Origin: Rhodospirillales bacterium
Lineage (GTDB): Bacteria; Pseudomonadota; Alphaproteobacteria; Rhodospirillales; WMHbin7
Direction: 5' to 3'
NCBI GenBank assembly: GCA_016214125.1
Contig: JACRPC010000018.1
Span: 1-64,000, forward strand
Length of the DNA stretch: 64,000 bases
A program made the translations under genes and the position numbers. The number at the start of each line of letters is the position of its first letter. The stretch's first letter is position 1. The notes under the pieces were generated by a model. It searched no databases. It was given only the letters and a program-made list of their open reading frames with translations, and was not told the DNA's origin. This document shows, piece after piece, positions 25,018-33,879 of the stretch.

Positions 25018-25632
25018 TTACGGCGCCCCCGGATTGCGCAATTTTCCCTCGGCCATCAGCCGCTCCTGGCGCCGGCGCTTCAGCCAATTGACGACGCCGA
25101 TCAGCACCGCCGCCGCCACGAAGCCGCCCAGGATGGCGAGCTTGTGCTCGCCCAGCCAGCGCTCCAGCGCATAGCCCAACAGATAGCCGCCCCAGGCGAA
25201 GGTGTTGGCCCAAAGCGCCGCCGCGATGAAATTGAGCACGAAAAATTTGAGCCGGGAAATGCCGCTCATCCCGATGACGAAGGGGCTGATGTTGCGGATG
25301 CCGTAGATGAAGCGGAAGGTGAGGATGAACAGGGTTTCGTGGGTGCGCACCATGCGGAACGCCCAATCGATCTTGCCCGCCATATTGGGCCAGCGCGCCA
25401 GAAGCGGCGTGCCGTACCGCCGGCCGATGTAGAAATAGAACTGGTCGCCCATGAAGCTGCCGGCCAAGGCGAACACCATCACCAGGGTGACGTTGATCGG
25501 ATAGCGGCCCTCGCTGGCCAAGGCGCCCAGGATGATGATGAAAGTCTCGCCCTCGAGGAAGGTCCAGACGACGATCACCAGATAGAGCAGGTAGGAATAG
25601 TTCTCGAGGATATTGATAACGAAATCTTCCAC
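25018..25632 (-). CDS. DedA/SNARE-associated family membrane protein
   Basis: 204-aa polytopic inner-membrane protein of the DedA (VTT) family: FLEGETFIIILGALASEG, the GDQFYFYIGRRYG segment and the R-containing FRFIYGIRNISPFVIGMSG re-entrant region. Members act in lipid-carrier recycling and membrane homeostasis, likely as undecaprenyl-phosphate or phospholipid flippases. The C-terminus is basic (LKRRRQERLMAEGKLR). Stands alone between convergent and unrelated genes. Confidence 0.9.
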   Translation of the reverse strand: MEDFVINILENYSYLLYLVIVVWTFLEGETFIIILGALASEGRYPINVTLVMVFALAGSFMGDQFYFYIGRRYGTPLLARWPNMAGKIDWAFRMVRTHETLFILTFRFIYGIRNISPFVIGMSGISRLKFFVLNFIAAALWANTFAWGGYLLGYALERWLGEHKLAILGGFVAAAVLIGVVNWLKRRRQERLMAEGKLRNPGAP

Positions 25633-25718
25633 GGCGTTCCCTGATTCGACCCGGTTGCGGCGCGTTGCTTTTTTTCACTGTCGGCATTCGGCCCGTGAAC
25701 GTCAAGGGCGGGATGAAC

Positions 25719-26807
25719 CTAAGAGCCGGAAAGCGGAGAAAGACGCGTGATATGCCCCATCTTGCGCCCGGCGCGGATTTCGGTTTTCCCGTAGAGGTGA
25801 AGCTTGGCGTCGGGCTCGGCCAGGGCTGGGACGCCCAGGGCGACCGCCTGGCCGATCAGATTGGTCATCCGCGCATCGGCATGGCGGGCGGGCGAGCCCA
25901 GCGGCAGGCCGCAGATCGCCCGCACCAATTGTTCGAACTGGCTGGTGCGGCAGGTATCGATCGTCCAATGCCCCGAATTGTGCGGCCGGGGCGCCATCTC
26001 GTTCACCACCAGCCGGCCTTGTTTGTCGACGAACATCTCCACCGCCAGCAGACCGACCAGGTCCAGCGCCTGGGCCGCCTTGCCGGCGATCGCCACCGCC
26101 TGGGCGCCCTGCGCCGCCTCGATGGGCGCCGGCACCGTGCTGGTCGCCAGGATATGATCGACATGGACATTGTGGGCGACATCGAAGGCGGCCAGCGCCC
26201 CATCCTGGCCGCGGGCCACGATGGCGGAAATCTCGTGGGTGAAATCGACATAGCCTTCAAGCACGCCGGTGTCGGTGGCGAGCCTTCGCCAGGCGGCGGC
26301 CAGATCGGTACCGGCCTCGATCTTCGTCTGGCCCTTGCCGTCATAGCCGAGCCGGGCGGTCTTCAGGATCGAGGGCGTTCCCAGCGCCTCGACCGCCGCC
26401 GCCAGATCGGCCAGATTGCGCACCGGGCGCCAAGGCGCGGTGGCGATGCCCAGATCGTTGAAGAAGGTCTTTTCCGCCAAACGGTCCTGCGCCGCCGCCA
26501 GCGCCCTGGCGCCCGGCCGGACTGGCACCAGTTCGGCCAATCGTTCGACCGTGGCGAGCGGAATGTTTTCGAACTCGAAGGTGGCGATGTCGATCGAGCG
26601 GGCGAAGGCGTCCAAAGCCTCGCGGTTTTCATAATCGGCCAAGGTGGTGCGCCAGGCAACCTGGCTGGCCGGGCTGTCGGGCTCGGGCGTGAAGATGTGG
26701 CAGCGATAACCGAGCGCGCCCGCCGCCAAGGCCGTCATCCGCCCCAACTGGCCGCCGCCGATAATGCCGATGGTGCCGCCGGGCGGCACCCGCAAGGGTG
26801 CGCTCAT
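25719..26807 (-). CDS. purK: 5-(carboxyamino)imidazole ribonucleotide synthase
   Basis: 362-aa ATP-grasp enzyme of purine synthesis that carboxylates AIR to N5-CAIR. It opens with [19 protein letters not shown] and has the ATP-grasp motifs [14 protein letters not shown] and [28 protein letters not shown]. Its start overlaps the stop of purE by 4 bp (ATGA), the usual purE-purK arrangement. Confidence 0.95.
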   Translation of the reverse strand: MSAPLRVPPGGTIGIIGGGQLGRMTALAAGALGYRCHIFTPEPDSPASQVAWRTTLADYENREALDAFARSIDIATFEFENIPLATVERLAELVPVRPGARALAAAQDRLAEKTFFNDLGIATAPWRPVRNLADLAAAVEALGTPSILKTARLGYDGKGQTKIEAGTDLAAAWRRLATDTGVLEGYVDFTHEISAIVARGQDGALAAFDVAHNVHVDHILATSTVPAPIEAAQGAQAVAIAGKAAQALDLVGLLAVEMFVDKQGRLVVNEMAPRPHNSGHWTIDTCRTSQFEQLVRAICGLPLGSPARHADARMTNLIGQAVALGVPALAEPDAKLHLYGKTEIRAGRKMGHITRLSPLSGS

Positions 26808-27298
26808 GCCGGCTCGGCTTTGGGGGTCTTCGCCACGTTCGCGGTCTGGGCGGCCCGCCAGGCATCGACCGCCTTGGCCAGTTTGGCGTCGGACAGCGCC
26901 AGCACCTGGGCGGCCAGCAGCGCGGCGTTGATGGCGCCCGCCTTGCCGATCGCCAGCGTGCCCACCGGCACCCCGGCCGGCATCTGGACGATGGAAAGCA
27001 GACTGTCCATTCCTTTGAGGGCGTGGCTTTCGATCGGCACCCCGAACACCGGAAGCGCGGTCATCGAGGCGGTCATGCCGGGCAGATGGGCGGCGCCGCC
27101 GGCGCCGGCGATGATCGCCTTCAAGCCGCGCTTGCGCGCCGTCTGGGCGTAGGAATAGAGCCGCTTGGGGGTGCGGTGGGCCGAGACGATGCGCACTTCA
27201 TGCGCCACCCCCAGGGCCTCCAGCGTTTCGGCGGCGTGCTTCAAGGTGGCCCAATCGGACTGGCTGCCCATGATGATGCCGACCGCCGGCTTGGCCAT
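26804..27298 (-). CDS. purE: N5-carboxyaminoimidazole ribonucleotide mutase
   Basis: 164-aa class I PurE converting N5-CAIR to CAIR. It has the signature [34 protein letters not shown] and the active-site [16 protein letters not shown]. Start at ATG 27298 with GAGAGGAAAC upstream. First gene of the purEK operon, driven by a recognisable promoter. Confidence 0.95.
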   Translation of the reverse strand: MAKPAVGIIMGSQSDWATLKHAAETLEALGVAHEVRIVSAHRTPKRLYSYAQTARKRGLKAIIAGAGGAAHLPGMTASMTALPVFGVPIESHALKGMDSLLSIVQMPAGVPVGTLAIGKAGAINAALLAAQVLALSDAKLAKAVDAWRAAQTANVAKTPKAEPA

Positions 27299-27331
27299 GT
27301 TTCCTCTCTCCCTGTCGCGGGAAAGGGGTGG

Positions 27332-27359
27332 ATTATAGGGAGGCCCGACCCGATTGCAA
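27332..27359 (-). promoter_or_regulatory. Sigma-70 promoter of purEK
   Basis: Minus strand: TTGCAA (27354-27359), 16-bp spacer, perfect TATAAT (27332-27337), about 27 nt of leader before purE. Confidence 0.65.
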
Positions 27360-27450
27360 GGCTGGATCGGTTCAAAATGGCTCATCCCGCCCGCCCCGGC
27401 GCCATGCTACAATTCGCCCCGTTGAAGACCCGCGATCCGGGAGTTCGACC

Positions 27451-30400
27451 ATGAAAAAGGCGACAGGGCTGCGGCGTCTCGGGCTCGTCCTGGCCCTTCT
27501 TGCAACCGCCCCCGCCCTGGCGGCGCCCGCCGACCGCGACGGCGACGGCATGATGCGAAGGCGGGCCACCGAAAGCTCGGCCGAGCGGCTGCTCGATCCG
27601 GCGCTGCTCGATTCTCAAATCCGCGTCGCCGAGGCCAGGGCCCTGGTCGACCAGCCGCCGCCCGAAACCACCCACGCCCAGACGCTGGCCGATTTCTATT
27701 ACCGGCGCGGAATCGCCGCCAGTTTGGTGGGCCGCCAACCCCAGGTGGTGCGCGATTTGCGCCAGGCGATCGACTACAGCCGCCAGAACGCCACCATCAA
27801 CCGCGCCGACGCCTATTACCAGATCGGCCTATCCTTGCTGACCAGCAGCCGCACCCTGGCCGCGGTCAAGGAGTTCGAGGCGGCGCTGGCGGAAGATCAG
27901 CCTCTGGGCGCAAAGACACGCGTTCTGGCCAACCTCATCCAATCGCTCAGCCAGTTGGGCCAGATCGACAAGGCCAAAGCGCGGCTCGCGCTCTTGAAGG
28001 ACACTCAGCAGGAGTTGGCCGCCAACGGCCGCATTCCGCGGAACAACCAGCTTGGCGCCCAGGGCAACGTACCCTGGGGCGAGTTCAACATCCTGCAGGC
28101 CGAGGGCAAATACGCGGAGGCGGAAGCCAAGCTGCGCGAGGCGATCGCCATTTGGGCGGGGATGCCCAACACCATCGCCGGCAACGTTCTCTTGATCGGC
28201 AATATGCGCCGCCAGCTCGCCTACAATCTGCGCCTGCAAGGCCGTCTGGCCGAAGCCGAGAACGAGGCCCGCCAATCGCTGGTGATCACCCAGCAGATCC
28301 TGGGGCCCGATTCCCACCGGACCGCGATGTCCCTGTCCGCCTTGAGCGTCATTCTGGCCGATCAGGGCCGCGCCAAGGAAGCCGAAGCGCTGGCGCGGCG
28401 CACCGTCGAGATCAACCAGACGCTCGGACACAACAAGCCGGGCGGCGCGCTCCTCACCTTGGCCAACGCGTTGATCGCCCAATATCAATGGCCCGAGGCG
28501 ATGGCGCAGATCGACTTGGCCCGCCAGGGATTTGGCGATGATCGGGAAAATTTCGAGATCGCCGCTCTCAAGAATCCGGCGATTCCGCTGGTCTTCTTGA
28601 AGACCGGACATCACGACGAGGCGCTGGTCCGCATCGAACGCCTGATCGCCGCCAATCGGGCGGCGCTGGGCGAGACCGCCTATCCGACCGCCGAGGGCCT
28701 GGGCCTTCGAGGTGTGGCGTTGGCGGCCGCTGGCAAGAAGGCCCAAGCCCTGGCCGATTTCACCGCCGCGACGCCGATCCTGATCGCCGGTTCGGCCGAA
28801 TCCGACGACGAGGTCGGCAACCGCGCCCGCGACCAGCGCTTGCGCCTGATCCTGGAGGCCCAGATCGATCTGTTGCTGTCGATCCGGGGCACACCCTTGG
28901 CGGCGACCCTTGCGGCCGATCCGGTGGCGGAATCCTTCCGCTTGGCCGACGCGGCGCGCGGCCGCACGGTGCAGCGGGCGCTCTCGGCCTCGGCCGCCCG
29001 CATGGCCGCCAATTCGCCCGCCCTGGCCGAGATCGCCCGGCGCGAGCAGGACATCCAAAAGAATCTTTCGGCGCTCTCCGGCCTGATGGCCAACGCGATC
29101 AGCGCCCCGGCCGAGGAGCAGGACCCCAAGCGGACCGACGAGCTGCGGGCCCGGATCGACGGGCTGCGCCAGGAGCGCGCCGCCATCCTGAAACGGATCG
29201 AAGCCGAGTTTCCCGATTACGCCAAGCTGATCGCGCCAAGACCGACCACGGTGGCCGACGTTCAGGCGCGGCTCAAGCCGGGCGAGGCGATGCTCGCCTT
29301 CTACAGCGCCGAGAACACCGTTTATACCTGGTCGATTCCCGCCCAGGGGGCGCCAGTGGCCTCGGTGGCGGCGCTGGGACGACTCGATCTCGATGCGCGC
29401 GTTCGCCATCTGCGCCGATCGCTCGATCTTTCGGTACAGAGCATCGAGGAGATTCCCGAATTCGATCTGGCGGCCGCGCACGATTTGTTTGCGGCCCTTC
29501 TGGGGCCGAGCCGGTCCAACTGGGACCGCGCCGACACATTGTTCGTGGTGCCGCATGGCCCGTTGGCCGAACTGCCCTTGGCGCTCCTGCCCACCGAGCG
29601 GGTGGCCGCGGGGAAACCGGCGCCGGCGGTTCCCTTTGCCCTCTACAAGGGGGTGCCCTGGCTGGCGCGCAAGGCGGCGGTCGCCCAATTGCCCTCGGCC
29701 GGCGCGCTGGGAACCGTGCGCGCCCTGGCGGCGCGCCCGGCGGCGCCGCGTCGTTTCCTCGCTTTCGGCGATCCCCTGTTCAGCAAGGACCAGGCCGAAG
29801 AGGCGCGCAACAGCGGGCTGGCGGTCGCCATGGCGCAACGGGGCGCGGTCAAGCGGCGCAACCTGACCCGCCGCGCCGCCGATTTCACCGCCGAGTTGGC
29901 GCAATTGCCGCGCCTGCCCGACACCGCCGAGGAGGTGCAGAGCATCGCCCAGGCGCTGGCCGCCGATCCCGAGAAGGATCTCTTTCTCGGCGCGCGCGCC
30001 AGCGACGCCCGGGTGGGCGGGCTCGACCTCACCCAATGGCGGATCATCATGTTTGCCACCCACGGGCTGGTGCCGGGCGATCTGGCCGGGCTCGACCAGC
30101 CGGCGCTGGCGATGAGCGCGCCCGAGGTGGCGGGCGACGGCGGCACCGGCCTGCTCACCATGGAGCGGATCATGCGGCTCAAGCTGGATGCCGATTGGGT
30201 GGTGCTGTCGGCCTGCAACACCGCGGCCGGCGAAGGCGCCGGCGCCGAGGCAGTGTCCGGCTTGGGCCGCGCCTTCTTCTACGCCGGCGCCCGCGCCCTC
30301 TTGGTCAGCAACTGGCCGGTGGAAACCGTGTCGGCCCGCCTGCTCACCACCGATCTCTTCCGCCGCCAAGTGGCCGAGCCCTCCCTCACCCGCGCCCGGG

Positions 30401-30546
30401 CGCTCCAGCGGGCCATGCTCACCCTCTTGGACGGTCCCGGACCGCTTGACAGCGCCGGCAAAGAACAGTTCAGCTATGCCCATCCCACCTTCTGGGCGCC
30501 GTTCAGTCTGGTGGGAGATGGCGGCGGCAGTTTTGCATCGCCCTGA
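27451..30546 (+). CDS. Exported TPR-CHAT protein (caspase-like peptidase domain)
   Basis: 1031-aa protein. A signal peptide (GLRRLGLVLALLATAPALAAP) is followed by tetratricopeptide-like helical repeats over ~70-480 (Tpr pairs such as YAEAEAKLREAIAIW and GRLAEAENEARQSL). A helical linker (~520-610) and a C-terminal CHAT domain (~680-1025) follow. The CHAT dyad is visible: H871 in FATHG and C922 in VLSACNTAAGEG, with LVSNWPV after it. CHAT domains are clan-CD (caspase/separase-like) peptidases. Export to the periplasm is unlike the cytosolic CHAT effectors of defence systems. The small exported gene 21 bp downstream may be its partner or substrate (inference). Start at ATG 27451 with GGGAG 8 bp before. 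Confidence 0.88.
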   Translation: MKKATGLRRLGLVLALLATAPALAAPADRDGDGMMRRRATESSAERLLDPALLDSQIRVAEARALVDQPPPETTHAQTLADFYYRRGIAASLVGRQPQVVRDLRQAIDYSRQNATINRADAYYQIGLSLLTSSRTLAAVKEFEAALAEDQPLGAKTRVLANLIQSLSQLGQIDKAKARLALLKDTQQELAANGRIPRNNQLGAQGNVPWGEFNILQAEGKYAEAEAKLREAIAIWAGMPNTIAGNVLLIGNMRRQLAYNLRLQGRLAEAENEARQSLVITQQILGPDSHRTAMSLSALSVILADQGRAKEAEALARRTVEINQTLGHNKPGGALLTLANALIAQYQWPEAMAQIDLARQGFGDDRENFEIAALKNPAIPLVFLKTGHHDEALVRIERLIAANRAALGETAYPTAEGLGLRGVALAAAGKKAQALADFTAATPILIAGSAESDDEVGNRARDQRLRLILEAQIDLLLSIRGTPLAATLAADPVAESFRLADAARGRTVQRALSASAARMAANSPALAEIARREQDIQKNLSALSGLMANAISAPAEEQDPKRTDELRARIDGLRQERAAILKRIEAEFPDYAKLIAPRPTTVADVQARLKPGEAMLAFYSAENTVYTWSIPAQGAPVASVAALGRLDLDARVRHLRRSLDLSVQSIEEIPEFDLAAAHDLFAALLGPSRSNWDRADTLFVVPHGPLAELPLALLPTERVAAGKPAPAVPFALYKGVPWLARKAAVAQLPSAGALGTVRALAARPAAPRRFLAFGDPLFSKDQAEEARNSGLAVAMAQRGAVKRRNLTRRAADFTAELAQLPRLPDTAEEVQSIAQALAADPEKDLFLGARASDARVGGLDLTQWRIIMFATHGLVPGDLAGLDQPALAMSAPEVAGDGGTGLLTMERIMRLKLDADWVVLSACNTAAGEGAGAEAVSGLGRAFFYAGARALLVSNWPVETVSARLLTTDLFRRQVAEPSLTRARALQRAMLTLLDGPGPLDSAGKEQFSYAHPTFWAPFSLVGDGGGSFASP

Positions 30547-30567
30547 CTTGTCGAAAGGAGCCTGTTC

Positions 30568-30996
30568 ATGACTCGTTGGTATCTGGCGATCGGCCTGACT
30601 TTGGCGGCCGTGGCGGCGTTTCCCCTAGGCGCCGCCACCCTGATCGGCGAGGACGAGGCCAAGCGGCCCAGCGCCACGCCCGGCATCACCCAGCGCGGCG
30701 TCACCCGCGGCCCGACGATGAAGATGATCAACCCCCCCGCCACCAAGGCGCCCTTCGATTTCCAGGTCCGCTTCCAGGCCCATGGCGGCGCCAAGATCGA
30801 GCCCGCCTCGCTCAAGGTGACCTATCTGAAATCGCCGCCGCTCGACATCACCGAGCGCGTCAAGCCCTTCGCCAGCGCCGACGGCATCGCCATGCCCAAG
30901 GCCGAGGCGCCACAGGGCGAACACCCGATCCGCATCGAGATCAAGGACAGCGAGGGTCGCGCCGGTTCGGCGACCTTCAATCTGACGGTCAACTGA
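30568..30996 (+). CDS. Small exported protein paired with the CHAT protein
   Basis: 142-aa protein. A signal peptide (WYLAIGLTLAAVAAFPLGAA) leads to a ~115-residue beta-rich segment (PFDFQVRFQAHGGAKIEPASLKVTY; IRIEIKDSEGRAGSATFNLTVN) that resembles a single Ig/bacterial surface-type sandwich. GTG/ATG context: AAAGGAG before ATG. It is 21 bp after the TPR-CHAT gene and in the same direction, so cotranscription is likely. No family was recognised with confidence. Confidence 0.75.
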   Translation: MTRWYLAIGLTLAAVAAFPLGAATLIGEDEAKRPSATPGITQRGVTRGPTMKMINPPATKAPFDFQVRFQAHGGAKIEPASLKVTYLKSPPLDITERVKPFASADGIAMPKAEAPQGEHPIRIEIKDSEGRAGSATFNLTVN

Positions 30997-31003
30997 GGGG
31001 CCG

Positions 31004-31822
31004 CTAATCCAGGAGCTTGTGGATGCCGGCGATCACCGAGGTGATCGCCGCCACCAGGGGCATCATCGAGGTGATGGTGCCCGACAGCGCGTGCATGCGC
31101 TTCTCGAACTGTACCCGGGTTTCGTTTTCCGGTGCCGTCATCCGCGCCAGAGTGAGCGCCAGACGGCGGATCGGCGCCTCGGCATCCGCCCCGGACACCC
31201 GCGAACGGAAGCGCTTGGCGATCAGGGCACCGGTCAGATAGCTGAGCCAGATGCTCAAGCCGTACTCGACGACTTCCCGCCAATCATGCGCGTTTTCCGG
31301 CAGGATCGGCACGCCGTCGATCAGGCCGGTCACCGCCAGCATGCCCGACACCGATAGCGCCGCGATCACGAGGCCCAGGATCGTTTGCGCCAGCAGCGGC
31401 CGCCGGCTCTTGAACAGCAGCACCAGACCGAAGGGCAGCGGCAGCAGAAGCGAGAGGACGCGGATCACCCAGGTCTTGAGATCGAGGACGATGACCGTCA
31501 GCCAATGGGCGGCGATGAGCAGGAGAACGGGAAGGAGCAGCGCCAGGAGCCATTGACCAAGCTGGGCCGTCGGCGTTCGGTTGCGGGCCGGGGACGGCGC
31601 CGGTTCGGTGGCCGCGGCGTCGGGCTTACGCTCAAGCGGCAGGTTTTCCAAGGCGCCGACCCGCGCCGCCAGGACCTCGGCCTCGGCTTTGGCCGCGTCC
31701 AGGCGGGTCTCGAGAACCTTCAAACGGTCCAGAACCGGCCGGACGATCGCCAGATCGCGGTGGCAATGCTTGCACACCAGCGCTTCGTCCTTGATCTCTT
31801 CGGCGCAGAACGGGCAGATCAT
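31004..31822 (-). CDS. Zinc-ribbon membrane protein with coiled coil
   Basis: 272-aa protein. The N-terminal zinc ribbon has CPFCAEEIKDEALVCKHCHRDL (two CxxC pairs, residues ~3-20). A short coiled coil follows (LDRLKVLETRLDAAKAEAEVL), then a Pro-rich linker, about four hydrophobic segments (~95-200) and a C-terminal helical region. Such zinc-ribbon membrane proteins are common and of unknown function. It is convergent with the CHAT gene pair, ending 8 bp from it. Confidence 0.75.
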   Translation of the reverse strand: MICPFCAEEIKDEALVCKHCHRDLAIVRPVLDRLKVLETRLDAAKAEAEVLAARVGALENLPLERKPDAAATEPAPSPARNRTPTAQLGQWLLALLLPVLLLIAAHWLTVIVLDLKTWVIRVLSLLLPLPFGLVLLFKSRRPLLAQTILGLVIAALSVSGMLAVTGLIDGVPILPENAHDWREVVEYGLSIWLSYLTGALIAKRFRSRVSGADAEAPIRRLALTLARMTAPENETRVQFEKRMHALSGTITSMMPLVAAITSVIAGIHKLLD

Positions 31823-31925
31823 GGTCGGGCTGTTCCCCCCTTGGCCGGCAAAACAGTAGCAATCTCTGGAACGGATACCAAGATGCAAAGCGCGCTCCCG
31901 GTCACCCAACGGGCTGGGGTGCCTT

Positions 31926-32699
31926 CTAGACAAACAACCGCAGACTTACCGACGGCTTTTCCACAAAGCCGATCACCGAGCGCGCAAACGGGTGCTGGAC
32001 GATATTGATGCCGGCGCGGCGGAACAGGAACCAAAGAGCCTCCAGAGTGAAGATCGAGAAATGGCCGTTGCGCGGGGTCACATACCACGATTCCAGTGTT
32101 TGCGCCGAAACGTCGTGGTGAAGAAGGGTTTGAATCCAAAGCACGCCGCGAGGATTGAGGCGCGACCGGAGTGTGCGGAGGAGGTGGTCGAGATCGGTGC
32201 AATGCTCGATGACCTCGATCATCAGAATCAGATCGTACGCCCCCTCTGGAAGGATGGCGATGTCGGGAACAAAGGGATCGTAGCTGTCAACGCGGAATCC
32301 CTGATCGCGAAAGGCCTGGCCGATCGGACCGGGATTGCCCCCGGAGCCGAAATCGAGAATTCGCATCCACTCCTGGCCACCCGAAAAGTAATGCGAAAGG
32401 CCCACCCCCATCCGGTAGGGCTCGGTCGCAACCGATTCCGGGGGGCTGCCATGGGCGTCGGGGTCAAACCCGGCCGCAGAATAACGCTCCGGCTTGTAGA
32501 TCCGTTCCCGCAACAGCGGGATATCCCAGCCATCCGCCACCGTTGAAAAGAGAAATCCGCACCGACCGCAAGCGTAATAGGGAACCAGGTCTCCCGCGCC
32601 AGGGTCAGGCTTTTCGGTATGCAATCTCGACCAGTTGACGGTCCCGACACCGCGCGTCTCGCCCAGGCAGCACTTGCAGCATGGTGTCATCGAAGTCAT
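31926..32699 (-). CDS. SAM-dependent methyltransferase with N-terminal Cys cluster
   Basis: 257-aa class I methyltransferase. The Rossmann motif I is MRILDFGSGGNPGPIGQAF, followed by DLILMIEVIEHCTDLDHLL, the arrangement of Methyltransf_11/23-type enzymes. A zinc-ribbon-like N-terminus has CCKCCLGE and CGRCGFLF, as in methyltransferases linked to glycan or nucleotide-sugar modification. The sequence is noticeably less GC-rich than its neighbours, which may reflect transfer. Substrate unknown; it faces the carbamoyltransferase cluster across a divergent gap, so a cell-surface glycan is one guess. Confidence 0.82.
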   Translation of the reverse strand: MTSMTPCCKCCLGETRGVGTVNWSRLHTEKPDPGAGDLVPYYACGRCGFLFSTVADGWDIPLLRERIYKPERYSAAGFDPDAHGSPPESVATEPYRMGVGLSHYFSGGQEWMRILDFGSGGNPGPIGQAFRDQGFRVDSYDPFVPDIAILPEGAYDLILMIEVIEHCTDLDHLLRTLRSRLNPRGVLWIQTLLHHDVSAQTLESWYVTPRNGHFSIFTLEALWFLFRRAGINIVQHPFARSVIGFVEKPSVSLRLFV

Positions 32700-32853
32700 G
32701 GCGTTCCCGCGCCCCCGTATCGGTCCGACACCTTCCGGAATGCGACGTTCCGAGTCGAGGAACCAGAATTATCAGAAGACCGAATCGCTTTGCAAGACCG
32801 ACCGCCGGGGGAAAATGGTTCAACCCCGCCCCCGGATAATCTAGGATGGCGTC

Positions 32854-33864
32854 ATGACGCGCTGGTTTTCATCCCGGCACTTCGGAGTTGCCCTGGCCGT
32901 GACGCTTCTGCTCGCGCCGGCCGCGCGCGCCGCCGACGAGGCCCAATTCAAAGCCACCGAAGAGGAGGCGCGCCACGAGATCGAGGACATGGTCTTTCGG
33001 CTGCGCATGTTTCACGAGGAGGCGCGGGCCAGCCTGATGGCCTCGCTGGCCCTGCCGGTGTTTGCCGAGTATTTCGCCCTGCCGGAATCGCGCGCCAACC
33101 GCTACGATTCGCGCGGCCATCTCGTGCTCTCCGAGCGCCAGGCCGAATTGCGCCGACGCATGGAAGGCTGGGCGCTGGCGTTGCACCGGCGCTTCCCGAT
33201 CGGCGAAACCTGCCTGGTCGATCGCCAGGGCCAAGAGCATATGCGGGTGGTGGGCGGCGCCGTCAAGGAGCCGGCGGAATTCTCAAGCGAGGAGAACACG
33301 GCGCCCTTCTTCGCCCCCACGCTCGCCCTGGCGCCCGGCCGCGTTCACCTGTCCGACCCCTACATGTCGCCCGACGTGCACCGCTGGGTGGTGGCCTTTG
33401 CCACGCCGCTGCCGTCCACCGCCGACGGCAAGGCGCCCGGCTTTTTCCACATCGAGGTGCCGCTGGCGCTCTATCAGGACATTCTGGCCACCAAGGAATA
33501 CAGCTTCGCCAACGCCCAGGCGCCGGTGCGCGATCTTGAAGAGCAGGGGCGGACCTTCCTCGTCGACCGCAGCGGCCGCCTGCTGGCCGACAGCCGGCGC
33601 GAGATCGCCATGGTCAAGCGGCCCGACCAGCAGGGCGGCGGCATGGGCGGCCATGCGCATGACGAAAAGCTTGAGGATTACCTGCCGTTGGCCCGAATCA
33701 TCAGCGCCGACCCCGCCTTCCTGGCGGCGATCGAACGCATGCGCCGGGGCGAAACGGCGCTCATCCGCCTCGCGCTCGACGGCAAGCCCTATGTGCTGGC
33801 CTTCCAGCCGGTGCCCGACCGGCCCGGCTGGAGCCTGGGCCATCTCGATCCCGTGGGGCCTTGA
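32854..33864 (+). CDS. Exported Cache-like sensor-domain protein
   Basis: 336-aa protein with a signal peptide (FGVALAVTLLLAPAARA) and a long helix followed by two alpha/beta units resembling a dCache periplasmic sensor domain (RVHLSDPYMSPDVHRWVVAFATPLPS, then TFLVDRSGRLLADSR). There is no second transmembrane span, HAMP or output domain, so it would be a free periplasmic ligand-binding protein. A Gly/His segment (GGGMGGHAHDEK) lies near ~265. It ends 15 bp before the carbamoyltransferase gene, suggesting one operon. Confidence 0.7.
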   Translation: MTRWFSSRHFGVALAVTLLLAPAARAADEAQFKATEEEARHEIEDMVFRLRMFHEEARASLMASLALPVFAEYFALPESRANRYDSRGHLVLSERQAELRRRMEGWALALHRRFPIGETCLVDRQGQEHMRVVGGAVKEPAEFSSEENTAPFFAPTLALAPGRVHLSDPYMSPDVHRWVVAFATPLPSTADGKAPGFFHIEVPLALYQDILATKEYSFANAQAPVRDLEEQGRTFLVDRSGRLLADSRREIAMVKRPDQQGGGMGGHAHDEKLEDYLPLARIISADPAFLAAIERMRRGETALIRLALDGKPYVLAFQPVPDRPGWSLGHLDPVGP

Positions 33865-33879
33865 GGCGCGGGCGGCCCG

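Noticed and set aside
25009-25022. Palindrome GTAACCGGGGTTAC at the meeting of the transglycosylase and DedA genes as a terminator
   Set aside because: The 6-bp arms leave only a 2-nt loop and no U-tract; the symmetry mainly reflects two facing stop codons.
27829-30483. 884-codon minus-strand frame opposite the TPR-CHAT gene
   Set aside because: Same antisense effect; the plus strand has a signal peptide, repeats and a catalytic dyad, the minus strand has no recognisable content.
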